A program made the position numbers and the translations under genes. A stretch of DNA of 7,005 nucleotides, from the NCBI GenBank assembly GCA_016873405.1, contig VGXH01000092.1, forward strand, positions 1 through 7,005, given 5' to 3'. Origin of the DNA: a bacterium. Its GTDB lineage: Bacteria > Krumholzibacteriota > Krumholzibacteria > LZORAL124-64-63. The notes under the pieces were generated by a model that did not search any database, was not told where the DNA came from, and saw only the letters and a program-made list of their open reading frames with translations. Positions 1 to 6,758 of the stretch are shown piece by piece. Numbering within the stretch: position 1 is the first letter of the stretch; each line of letters begins with the position of its first letter.

Positions 1-1159
1 CGCCCTCGGGGAAGCTCAGCAGCACCGGGTGGTCGTCGGCCTGGCCGAGGCGCTCGACGAGTTGCAGATGCCGGCCGGCGTCGAGCGCCGCGTCGGCGAC
101 GATCTTCTGGAAGAGGTCGGCCTCGAGCAGGCCCGAGCAGGAGAACGTGACGAGCAGGCCGCCCGGCCGCAGCAGCTTGAGCGCCTGCAGGTTGATGTCC
201 TTGTAGCCGCGGCAGCCGCGCGGCAGGTGCTGGCGGCTCTCGACGAACTTGGGCGGGTCCAGCACGACGAGGTCGAAGGAACGCCCCTCCCGCTGCCACT
301 GGCGCAGGCGGGCGAAGGCGTCGGCCTCGACCGATTCCCGGCGCGACCGCTCGAATCCGTTCAATTCGCCGTGGCGGTCAGCCAGCGCGAGCGCCGGGCC
401 CGACGAATCCAGGTGGGTGACGTGTTCGGCGCCGCCCCGCAGCGCCGCCAGCCCGAAGCCGCCCGTGTAGGCGAAGCAGTTCAGGACGCGCCGGCCGGCC
501 GCCAGGTCGGCGACCCGGGCGCGCGCCGCGCGCTGGTCCAGGTAGAAGCCGGTCTTGTGGCCCTGCCTGACGTCGACCAGCAACCGCACGCCGTTCTCGC
601 GGATCTCCACCAGCTCCGGCGCCTGAGGTCCGCGCCAGTGCCCTGCGCGCACGGGCAGGCCCTCCTTGATGCGCACGTCGGCGTCAGAGCGTTCGTAGAG
701 GCCGGAGCAGCCGGTCGCCGCCAGCAGGGCGTCGGCCAGCTCCTCTTTCCAGCGCTCGGCGCCGGCCGCCAGGATCTGCGCCACCAGCTGGTCGCCGTAG
801 CGGTCGACGATCAGGCCAGGCAGGCCGTCGTTCTCGGCGTGGACCAGTCGCCGCGCCCAGGGTCCGCCCTCGTCGGGCGTCCCGCGGCGGGCGACCGCGC
901 GCGCGACCTGCTCCGCCAGGAACGCAGCGTCGATCTCCTGGTGCGGATCGAAGGTCCACAGGCGGACGCGGATCTGCGAGTGCGGCGAGTAGGCGCCCAG
1001 CCCCAGCGGGACGCCGTTGGCGCCGACGACCGAGACCGTGTCCCCCGCGTTGGGCGTGCCGGATACCCGCGCGATGGCGCCCGAGAAGATCCACGGATGC
1101 CAGCGCCGCAGCGACTTGTCGCGGCCCGGCTTGAGGTGGACGACGGCGGGCTCGCTCAC
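1..1159 (-). CDS. rlmI: 23S rRNA (cytosine-5) methyltransferase, RlmI family (3' end cut by window)
   Basis: This is a class I SAM-dependent methyltransferase expected to modify a cytosine in 23S rRNA (m5C1962 in E. coli) in the cytoplasm. The visible 386 codons begin VSEPAVVHLKPGRDKSLRRW. An N-terminal PUA-like RNA-binding part (about residues 5-70, with HPWIFSGAI at 21-29) is followed by the linking domain with HAENDGLPGLIVDRYGD (107-123). HKTGFYLDQR (201-210) leads into the SAM-binding loop VLNCFAYTGGFGL (225-237). DPPKF (301-305) and SCS (340-342, the presumed catalytic Cys341) are the family's motif IV and VI signatures. E. coli RlmI is close to 396 residues, so only about 10 C-terminal residues are missing at the window edge. 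The GTG start at 1159 overlaps the upstream TGA in GTGA. No good Shine-Dalgarno precedes it, so translation probably depends on coupling. The exact target base is inferred from the family. Confidence 0.93.
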   Translation of the reverse strand, partial: MSEPAVVHLKPGRDKSLRRWHPWIFSGAIARVSGTPNAGDTVSVVGANGVPLGLGAYSPHSQIRVRLWTFDPHQEIDAAFLAEQVARAVARRGTPDEGGPWARRLVHAENDGLPGLIVDRYGDQLVAQILAAGAERWKEELADALLAATGCSGLYERSDADVRIKEGLPVRAGHWRGPQAPELVEIRENGVRLLVDVRQGHKTGFYLDQRAARARVADLAAGRRVLNCFAYTGGFGLAALRGGAEHVTHLDSSGPALALADRHGELNGFERSRRESVEADAFARLRQWQREGRSFDLVVLDPPKFVESRQHLPRGCRGYKDINLQALKLLRPGGLLVTFSCSGLLEADLFQKIVADAALDAGRHLQLVERLGQADDHPVLLSFPEG

Positions 1160-2100
1160 GGGACCAGCCGGACGACGACGGGCAGGTGGTCGCTGATCTC
1201 CATGTCGTACGTGGCCAGGCTGCCGAGGGCCGACGCCAGCGGCGCCACCACGGTCAGGGCGCCGGGCGCCTCCAGCGCCGCGAACAGCTCGCTGGTGACC
1301 AGGATGTGGTCCAGGTGGCTGGGCCAGCCGGGATAGGACCAGCCGTCGCTCGGCCCCTGCGCGATCGCCAGGTCGGCGAAACGCCACCGTGTCGGCGCGG
1401 AGAGGAAATTCTGGAAGACGTTGTGGGGGGGCGAGTCGGTCAGCTGGTCATTCATGTCGCCGACGATCACGACGCGGTGGTCGGGGAACTGCGTCTGGAC
1501 GAACGTCTCGAGCAGGAGGCAGGCGTCGCGGCGGCGGGTTTCCTCGTCCCAGCTGTCTTTGGGATCGAGGACGCCGTTGCCGCCCGCCTTGAGATGGTTG
1601 CTGACCACCAGGATCGGCAGCCCGTTCCAGGCGGCTTCGAGCGCGAAGGGGGCGCGCGGGAACTCCCGCGAATAATCGCCGGCAACGAAGATCTCGTAGG
1701 TGGCGTTCACCGTCAGGGCGCCCGTCTCACGATAGATGAAGCCGAGATTCTGGTACCGATCGCTGCGCGCGCGCGCGCCGCCCCACCCCTCCAGGGCCGC
1801 GATCACGGCGTCGAACGCGGGGCCGCCGCCGGCATCGGTCGAGATCTCCTGGATGGCGACGATGTCCACCTCGAGGGCCTCGATGACCTGCCTGACGCGC
1901 TCGATCGTCGTGCCGCCCGCCTTCGGGAAGTTCTCGATGTTCCAGGTGGCGACCTCGAGCGTGGTGTCGGTCCCCACCTTCGCCGCCGCGAACGGGTTGG
2001 CCGGCGGCGGGGCGACGGACTTCTCCGTCCGGCCGCAGCCGCCCGCCAGGAGCAGGGCCGCCAGGATCGCGGCCAGGAGCTTCCCGAGCCTCAGGTTCAT
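1156..2100 (-). CDS. Endonuclease/exonuclease/phosphatase-family lipoprotein
   Basis: This predicted 314-residue protein has a DNase I-like (EEP) metal-dependent phosphodiesterase fold exported as a lipoprotein. The N-terminus MNLRLGKLLAAILAALLLAG has two basic residues, a hydrophobic core and a lipobox-like AGGC ending at Cys22. A Pro/Ala-rich linker (29-40) follows. The EEP catalytic set appears intact: WNIENF (53-58), the metal-binding Glu in IQEI (83-86), SNHLKAGG (167-174), GDMND (214-218), HLDHIL (262-267) and the C-terminal SDHLP (303-307). It should act at the periplasmic or outer-membrane face, but the substrate (DNA, RNA, phosphoinositide or another phosphodiester) cannot be read from sequence. 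I chose ATG 2100 because it starts the signal peptide exactly and has AAAGG 11 nt upstream. A TTG at 2139 in the same frame would bury the signal peptide. The gene lies 39 nt after the transporter and shares GTGA with rlmI. Confidence 0.88.
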   Translation of the reverse strand: MNLRLGKLLAAILAALLLAGGCGRTEKSVAPPPANPFAAAKVGTDTTLEVATWNIENFPKAGGTTIERVRQVIEALEVDIVAIQEISTDAGGGPAFDAVIAALEGWGGARARSDRYQNLGFIYRETGALTVNATYEIFVAGDYSREFPRAPFALEAAWNGLPILVVSNHLKAGGNGVLDPKDSWDEETRRRDACLLLETFVQTQFPDHRVVIVGDMNDQLTDSPPHNVFQNFLSAPTRWRFADLAIAQGPSDGWSYPGWPSHLDHILVTSELFAALEAPGALTVVAPLASALGSLATYDMEISDHLPVVVRLVP

Positions 2101-2139
2101 CGATCGCGTCGCCTTTCGGACCGCAGGGTGTGCCGGCAA

Positions 2140-3378
2140 TTATGCACCTGTCGTGCCGGTGGCGCCAGCGGCCGGCGCCAGGGGCCCGGCGGCCCTCCGC
2201 GCCGGCACCCGGATCCGCAGGCAGACGAAGAACCCTCCGCGGGCCAGCGCCCCGGCCAGCAGGAACACCCACTGGTGCCCGTAATGTTCCCAGAGCCAGC
2301 CCGAGAGGATCGGCAGGGTCATCGCCACCGCGTGGTCGATGGTCACGCCCAGCGAGATGGTCGGCGTGATGTCGGCCGGGTCGACCGCGATCTTCTTGAG
2401 ATACGTCGTGCGCGCCACCCGCAGCGCGAACAGCACGTTGTCGGCGACGTAGGCGGCGTAGAGCACGCGCAGGTCCCACGGCGCCGGCACCAGGTCCGAG
2501 GCGAAGGCGTAGACCAGGCACACGCCCAGCAGGAGCAGCTCGTCGACGGCCAGCACGATGCGCTCGCCCAGCCAGTCGATGACGTCGCCGAGCAGCGGCC
2601 GCAGCAGCACGCCCAGCGCGGCGCCGATGAAGTAGAGCAGCGCGATGGTGGAGACCGGCACCTGGTGCAGCGAGACCAGGACCCAGGTCCCGAAGACGAG
2701 GAAGATCTGCTTGCGGATGCCGAACAGCGCGCTGATCGCGTAGAAGATGGCGTACTGCCGGCGCCAGACCAGTCGGCGCGAGGGCGGGTCCTGCCTGCCC
2801 AGCTCCAGCCGCAGGTAGAAGACGCCGGCGGCCGCGGCGCAGAGCGCGCCCGCCAGGTAGAACAGGTCGTAGCGGTCGCCGACCAGCTTCGCCACGAGCC
2901 AGACGCCCGAGACGCCGAGAATCACGCCCAGGTTGCGCGCGCCGCCCAGCTGGCCCAGCCGGCGCCCTTCGGCGCCCTCCCTCGCCAGCTTGAGGCCCAG
3001 CGGCCCCTCCACCGCGAAGATGATGTGGTCGCCCAGCGACCAGACGATGGTCCACAGCACCAGCAGCGCCGGACCCGGCGCCAGCCAGCCCAGGCCCAGC
3101 GACCCGGCCGCGGTCGCGATCATCGCCAGCGCGGCGATGCGTCCTTCGCGCAGCCTGATCAGCAGCAGACCGACGACGGCGAAGATGATGAAGCCGGGCA
3201 GTTCGCGCGGCAGTTCCAGCCAGCCGCGTCCGCTGGCGTCCAGGTCGTGCACGTCCGCCAGGTAGTTGTTGAAGGTCGAGGAAACGATCCCCGAGACGGC
3301 GCCGAAGAAGAGCGTCGCCAGCAGCACGCGACGGAAGTCGCCCTGCACGCGGCCGGCCAGGCGGCTCAGCGCGGTCAA
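2140..3378 (-). CDS. Major facilitator superfamily transporter, substrate unknown
   Basis: This predicted 412-residue inner-membrane transporter has about 12 hydrophobic segments: roughly 16-38, 61-77, 80-99, 102-123, 148-166, 170-190, 209-231, 241-260, 272-295, 303-321, 347-364 and 367-387. A loop at about 191-208 separates the two six-helix halves. Recognisable features are FGIRKQIFLVFG (219-230), the polar turn LLGDVIDWLGER (262-273), resembling the MFS inter-helix motif, and the Arg/Lys-rich TYLKKIA (325-331). The start is TTG at 3378, inside the malQ stop (TTGA), with GGGAG 6 nt upstream. The same frame stays open upstream to 3717, but that extension is a low-complexity Gly/Pro/Arg translation of malQ in another frame and should not be annotated. 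The C-terminal tail after residue 390 is Ala/Gly/Pro-rich and probably disordered. The substrate is unknown. A sugar is a reasonable guess given malQ and the MurNAc-salvage genes upstream, but this is inference only. Confidence 0.86.
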   Translation of the reverse strand: MTALSRLAGRVQGDFRRVLLATLFFGAVSGIVSSTFNNYLADVHDLDASGRGWLELPRELPGFIIFAVVGLLLIRLREGRIAALAMIATAAGSLGLGWLAPGPALLVLWTIVWSLGDHIIFAVEGPLGLKLAREGAEGRRLGQLGGARNLGVILGVSGVWLVAKLVGDRYDLFYLAGALCAAAAGVFYLRLELGRQDPPSRRLVWRRQYAIFYAISALFGIRKQIFLVFGTWVLVSLHQVPVSTIALLYFIGAALGVLLRPLLGDVIDWLGERIVLAVDELLLLGVCLVYAFASDLVPAPWDLRVLYAAYVADNVLFALRVARTTYLKKIAVDPADITPTISLGVTIDHAVAMTLPILSGWLWEHYGHQWVFLLAGALARGGFFVCLRIRVPARRAAGPLAPAAGATGTTGA

Positions 3379-4940
3379 GCCCGGCTCCCGCGGGCCGGCG
3401 GCTCCGGATCCCGGCGCGCCGGAGCGGCCTGACCCGGGACGCGGCGATACAGCCAGGCCAGGCGGGCCAGGCGGCGACCCTCCGGGCCCTCCAGCGCGCC
3501 CGGCGCCAGGCGCCACGACCAGTTGCCCTGCCCCTCTCCCGGCAGGTTCAGACGGGCCTCGCGACCGAGACCCAGCACGTCCCCCATCGTCGTCACGAAG
3601 GTGTGCGCGCAGGAAGCCAGGCCCAGGCGGATCAGCGTCCAGTGCGGCTCGGTCACCGGGGCGCCGACGTATTCGGTGATCAGTTCCTTCTCCTGCGGCG
3701 ACGCCAGGTGCTCCCACCAGCCGAGCACCGGGTCATTGTCGTGCGTGCCGCTGTAGACGACGGCGTGCGGCGCGTGTTCGTGCGGCAGGAACGCGTTGTC
3801 CGGGCCGCTCCAGGCGAACTGCAGCACCTTCATCCCCGGCAGCGCGAAGGACTCGCGCAGGGCGTCGACCTTGGCCGTGATCACGCCGAGGTCCTCCGCC
3901 ACCAGCGGCAGGCTGGCGCCGAGCCCGTCCCGCAGCGCCCAGAACAGCGCGGCGCCCGGTCCGGGCACCCACTCCCCGTCGCGGGCGTTCGGCGCGCCGG
4001 CGGGCACGCGCCAGTAGGCTTCGAAGCCGCGGAAGTGGTCCAGGCGCACCAGGTCCACCTGGGCCAGGCAGGCCCGCACGCGGTCCAGCCACCAGCGGTA
4101 GCCCTCGGCGCGCGCGGCTTCCCAGTCGTAAAGCGGGTTGCCCCAAAGCTGCCCGTCCTCGCTGAAGTAGTCGGGCGGCACGCCGGCCACGGCCAGCGGC
4201 GCCCCCAGCGCGTCGAGTTGGAACAGCTCGGGCCGCGCCCACACGTCGCTGCTGTCGTGCGCGACGAAGATCGGGATGTCGCCCACCAGCCGCACGCCGC
4301 GCGCGTGGGCGCGCGCGCGGAGCGCCGCCCACTGGGCGGCGAACAGCCATTGCCGGAAGCGGTGCGCGTCGATGCGCTTGGCCAACCGGTCGCAGGCGGC
4401 GGCCAGCGCCGCCGGCTCGCGCCGGGCCAGGGCCGGCTGCCACTCGGTCCACGGTCGCCCGCCGTGGTCCTCCTTGAGGGCCAGGAAGCGGGCCAGGGGC
4501 TCCAGCCAGGTTGCCTGTTCGGCGCACCAGCGACCGAACGCGGCCCAGGCCGCCCCGTCGGCCCCGGCGCAGAAGTTGGCCCAGGCCCGGTCCAGCACCG
4601 CGAACTTCCAGGCGATGACCGGGCCGAAGTCGACGCGGTCGACGGGGAAGTCCGGCCGGTCGGCCAGGTCCTCCGCGCGCAGCAGGCCCTCGGCCTGCAG
4701 GCGCTCGAAGCTGACCAGCAGCGGATTGCCGCCGAACGCCGACAGCGTCTGGTAGGGCGAGTCGCCGTAGCTCGTGGGCCCCAGCGGCAGCACCTGCCAC
4801 AGCGACTGCGCGTGGTCGGCCAGCCAGTCGACGAAGCGGTGGGCCGCCGGTCCCAGGTCGCCGATGCCGTCGGGCCCGGGCAGACAGGTCGGGTGCAGCA
4901 GGATGCCGCACGAGCGCGGGAACAGGGATGTCTCGGGCAT
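3375..4940 (-). CDS. malQ: 4-alpha-glucanotransferase (amylomaltase, GH77)
   Basis: This 521-residue cytoplasmic GH77 enzyme transfers alpha-1,4-glucan segments between maltodextrins, releasing glucose. It works in maltodextrin or glycogen turnover. The family's conserved blocks are present in order: GILLHPTCLPGPDGIGDLG (12-30), WQVLPLGPTSYGDSPYQ (48-64), GDIPIFVAHDSSDVWA (220-235), GVPPDYFSEDGQLWGNPLYD (253-272), VRLDHFRGFEAYW (298-310), VAEDLG (347-352) and GTHDND (398-403). The presumed nucleophile is Asp301, the acid/base Glu349 and the third carboxylate Asp401, matching the family in spacing and context. The length fits bacterial type I amylomaltases, with a charged Ala/Pro/Arg tail after about residue 503. 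ATG 4940 has GAGG 7 nt upstream and precedes the first conserved block directly. The gene follows the sugar kinase/nucleotidyltransferase fusion after 48 nt and overlaps the transporter start by 4 nt. No glycogen-metabolism partners are visible in the window. Confidence 0.96.
   Translation of the reverse strand: MPETSLFPRSCGILLHPTCLPGPDGIGDLGPAAHRFVDWLADHAQSLWQVLPLGPTSYGDSPYQTLSAFGGNPLLVSFERLQAEGLLRAEDLADRPDFPVDRVDFGPVIAWKFAVLDRAWANFCAGADGAAWAAFGRWCAEQATWLEPLARFLALKEDHGGRPWTEWQPALARREPAALAAACDRLAKRIDAHRFRQWLFAAQWAALRARAHARGVRLVGDIPIFVAHDSSDVWARPELFQLDALGAPLAVAGVPPDYFSEDGQLWGNPLYDWEAARAEGYRWWLDRVRACLAQVDLVRLDHFRGFEAYWRVPAGAPNARDGEWVPGPGAALFWALRDGLGASLPLVAEDLGVITAKVDALRESFALPGMKVLQFAWSGPDNAFLPHEHAPHAVVYSGTHDNDPVLGWWEHLASPQEKELITEYVGAPVTEPHWTLIRLGLASCAHTFVTTMGDVLGLGREARLNLPGEGQGNWSWRLAPGALEGPEGRRLARLAWLYRRVPGQAAPARRDPEPPARGSRA
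3376..3389 (-). promoter_or_regulatory. Ribosome binding site and TTG start that set the transporter's N-terminus
   Basis: On the minus strand GGGAG (3389-3385) is followed by 6 nt and then TTG (3378-3376), whose last two bases are the first two bases of the malQ stop TGA (3377-3375). Good spacing plus the stop/start overlap makes this the best start for the downstream membrane protein. It also implies re-initiation by ribosomes finishing malQ. There is no ATG or GTG nearby in the correct frame ahead of the first membrane helix that would serve better. Confidence 0.7.
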
Positions 4941-4952
4941 CGAGGGACCTCG
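4941..4952 (-). promoter_or_regulatory. malQ ribosome binding site within a small inverted repeat
   Basis: GAGG (4951-4948) sits 7 nt before the malQ ATG and is a normal Shine-Dalgarno. The 12 nt directly before the ATG can fold so that CGAG pairs with CTCG across a four-base loop, partly covering the Shine-Dalgarno. The stem is only four pairs, so it may be chance in such GC-rich DNA. The ribosome binding site itself is well supported. Confidence 0.55.
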
Positions 4953-4963
4953 GGACAGCGTTG

Positions 4964-4985
4964 GCCCGCGGCGCGCGCCGCGGGC
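4964..4985. repeat. Perfect 22-nt GC palindrome between the fusion gene and malQ
   Basis: Each base from 4964 to 4974 pairs with its partner from 4985 back to 4975 without a mismatch. In RNA this would form a stem of about 9 GC pairs with a GCGC loop. It lies directly after the fusion gene's stop (4991-4989) and just before the malQ ribosome binding site. On the minus strand no run of T follows, so it is not a classical intrinsic terminator. It could be an attenuating or mRNA-stabilising hairpin, a protein-binding palindrome, or a by-product of high GC. The structure is certain; the function is not. Confidence 0.6.
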
Positions 4986-4988
4986 GGT

Positions 4989-6758
4989 TCAGGGACCGTC
5001 GGCGCGGGCGGCCGCCAGGCGACCGCCCACGTAGTCGTCGTCCAGTCGCGCGAGCACGGCCTCCAGCCGCGGCAAGGGCGGCGGCAGCCGCGACGGATCC
5101 GCGTCGCCCTCGCGGCGGGCGGCCTCAGCCAGGCGCAGCACGTCGCGCAGGTGGGCCAACCCGCGCGGCACGTGCTGCAGGAAGCCGGACCGGCCCTTGA
5201 CGCGCGACAGGAAGCCGTAGGCGCCGAGCGCCTGCATGAGCCGCTGCAGCGCCGCGGCCAGCACCATCGCCCGCGCGTCGGCCGGTCGCAAGGAAGCGTC
5301 CAGGCTTCGCCTCGCCGCCTCCGCATAGCGGACGAGCAGCGCCTCCCGGCGCGCCGGCGGGAGCGCCACGTAGGGATCCCAGAGCAGCGAGGCCAGGTCG
5401 TAACCCAGGGGGCCGGGGCGCAGGCCCTGGAAATCCACCAGGCGCAGGCGGCCGTCCCGCACGAGCAGGTTCTGCGACTGGTAGTCGCGGTGCAGCAGGA
5501 CCACCGGCTGCGCCGCGACGGCCGCGGCCAACGCCGCGAACTCGGCGGTGAGCGCGTCGTCGGCCGCCAGGTCCCGGTCCATCAGCCCGCCCAGGAAGCG
5601 CTCGCGGAAGTAGTCCGTTTCCCAGCGCAGCACCGGCAGGTCCAGCGCCAGGTCGAAGGCGACGGGGCACTCCGTGCGCGCGGCCTCGGTCGTCGCCTGC
5701 AGACGCGCGATGTGGTCGGTCGCCAGTTCCCAGGCCGCCACGGCGGCGGGCGCCTCGGCCGCCGCCTCCGCGGCCAGCGCGTACAAGCTGCAGGACCCGA
5801 GGTCCTCCATGACGACGGTCTTCTCGTCGTCGTCCACGCGCAGCCGGCGGGCGGGGCCCAGGTCGTGGCGCTCCAGGAACGCGGCCAGCGCGACCCACCG
5901 CGCGTGCTCGGCGTCGCCGGGCGGCGCCGACATGACGACGGCCGACCAGTCGCCGCGGCCCAGGCGCCAGAAGCGCCGGTCCGAGCCGTGCCCGCGGATC
6001 CGCTCGATGGCGACCGGCGGCGGCGGCGCGACGGCCGCCGGCGCCGGCTCCTCGGGCTGCGCGCCCAGCCAGCGCGCGAACGTGCCGACATCGTCCCAGC
6101 GCGCGCCCGCCGGGATCCAGGCGCGCGCGGCGCCGGGCTCCCGCGCGATGACCGCAGTCAGCGCGTCCACCAGCGACGACGGGCCGGCCGGCACGTCGGC
6201 AAGCAGCCGCCGGGAGAACGCCCCCACGCCGGCGTAGGTCAGCCGCCGCGCGCCCGCCGGGCCGCCGGCCCCCCGGCCGGCCAGGCGCAGCACCTCGTCG
6301 TCCGCGCCGACGTCCACGGTGTTGACCGCCGGGCAGTCCACCAGCATGAGCGTGGCGACGGCGCCGCTCTCGCGATGAGCGCGCAGCAGGTCGCCCAGGT
6401 CGGCGTCGGTGAGCACGTCGCCGTTGTGCAGCAGGAACTCCGGCGCCGCGTCCAGGAAGGCGCGCGCGCCGTCCAGCGCGCCGCCGGTGCCGAGGATCGC
6501 CGGCTCGTGGCTCAGCGCGAAGCGGGCGGAGTCCGGTCGCGCGCGCACGTGCGCGGCGACCTGCTCCGCCAGGTGGTGCGTGTTGACGACGATAGGCCCG
6601 ACGCCCGCGCGGTCCAGGTTCGCCACCGCCAGATCCAGCAGCGCGCGACCGCCGACCGGCAGCAGCGGCTTGGGCACCAGGTCGGTCAAGGGCCGCAGCC
6701 GCGTGCCGTGGCCGGCGGCCAGCACCATGCCGCGGAGCCTGTCGCCCGGCTCAGGCAT
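4989..6758 (-). CDS. Bifunctional sugar-1-P nucleotidyltransferase + sugar kinase, MurU-AmgK-like fusion
   Basis: One unbroken 589-residue frame carries two enzymes. Residues 11-232 are a MurU-like nucleotidyltransferase: VLAAGHGTRLRPLT (12-25), the substrate-contacting PKPLLPV (29-35), GTGGAL (90-95), the metal-binding NGDVLTD (112-118) and the C-terminal ARWDDVGTFARW (219-230). After an Ala/Pro linker (about 233-249) comes an aminoglycoside-phosphotransferase-fold kinase like AmgK: SDRRFWRL (259-266), EDLG (318-321), the catalytic loop LHRDYQSQN (422-430, Asp425), DFQGLRPGPLGYDLASLL (442-459, metal ligand Asp442) and GRSGFLQHVPRGL (522-534). The likely chemistry is MurNAc to MurNAc-1-P (kinase) and then UDP-MurNAc (nucleotidyltransferase) in the cytoplasm. 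Other N-acetylhexosamines or a GDP/dTDP donor remain possible. ATG 6758 overlaps the NamZ gene by 8 nt, with GAGG 12 nt upstream. ATG 6728 (Met11), with AGG 9 nt upstream, is an alternative that removes only ten residues. Confidence 0.85.
   Translation of the reverse strand: MPEPGDRLRGMVLAAGHGTRLRPLTDLVPKPLLPVGGRALLDLAVANLDRAGVGPIVVNTHHLAEQVAAHVRARPDSARFALSHEPAILGTGGALDGARAFLDAAPEFLLHNGDVLTDADLGDLLRAHRESGAVATLMLVDCPAVNTVDVGADDEVLRLAGRGAGGPAGARRLTYAGVGAFSRRLLADVPAGPSSLVDALTAVIAREPGAARAWIPAGARWDDVGTFARWLGAQPEEPAPAAVAPPPPVAIERIRGHGSDRRFWRLGRGDWSAVVMSAPPGDAEHARWVALAAFLERHDLGPARRLRVDDDEKTVVMEDLGSCSLYALAAEAAAEAPAAVAAWELATDHIARLQATTEAARTECPVAFDLALDLPVLRWETDYFRERFLGGLMDRDLAADDALTAEFAALAAAVAAQPVVLLHRDYQSQNLLVRDGRLRLVDFQGLRPGPLGYDLASLLWDPYVALPPARREALLVRYAEAARRSLDASLRPADARAMVLAAALQRLMQALGAYGFLSRVKGRSGFLQHVPRGLAHLRDVLRLAEAARREGDADPSRLPPPLPRLEAVLARLDDDYVGGRLAAARADGP

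Noticed and set aside
29..1336. A 435-codon open frame on the plus strand
   Set aside because: It is antisense to rlmI, whose minus-strand frame shows every RlmI motif. The plus-strand protein is compositionally biased with no domain.
1765..1778. An alternating GC dinucleotide run, possibly Z-DNA-forming or slippage-prone
   Set aside because: It lies inside the lipoprotein gene and encodes ordinary Ala-Arg repeats. The reading frame is intact and similar short GC runs occur elsewhere in the window.
1186..3432. A 748-codon open frame on the plus strand
   Set aside because: It is antisense to the EEP lipoprotein and transporter genes. It has Gln/Arg/Asp-rich biased composition and no recognisable domain. 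The minus-strand frames have full motif sets.
3379..3717. N-terminal extension of the transporter frame into malQ
   Set aside because: The extra 113 codons are Gly/Pro/Arg-rich translation of malQ in the wrong frame. The TTG at 3378 with GGGAG fits better.
4964..4985. Intrinsic terminator after the fusion gene
   Set aside because: The stem is strong, but no T-rich stretch follows on the minus strand and malQ begins within 24 nt, so I list it only as a palindrome.
4989..6758. Aminoglycoside resistance kinase
   Set aside because: The kinase half has the aminoglycoside-phosphotransferase fold, but its motifs (HRDYQSQN, DFQ, PGPLGYDLASLL) and its fusion to a sugar nucleotidyltransferase fit a sugar kinase of the AmgK type rather than antibiotic resistance.
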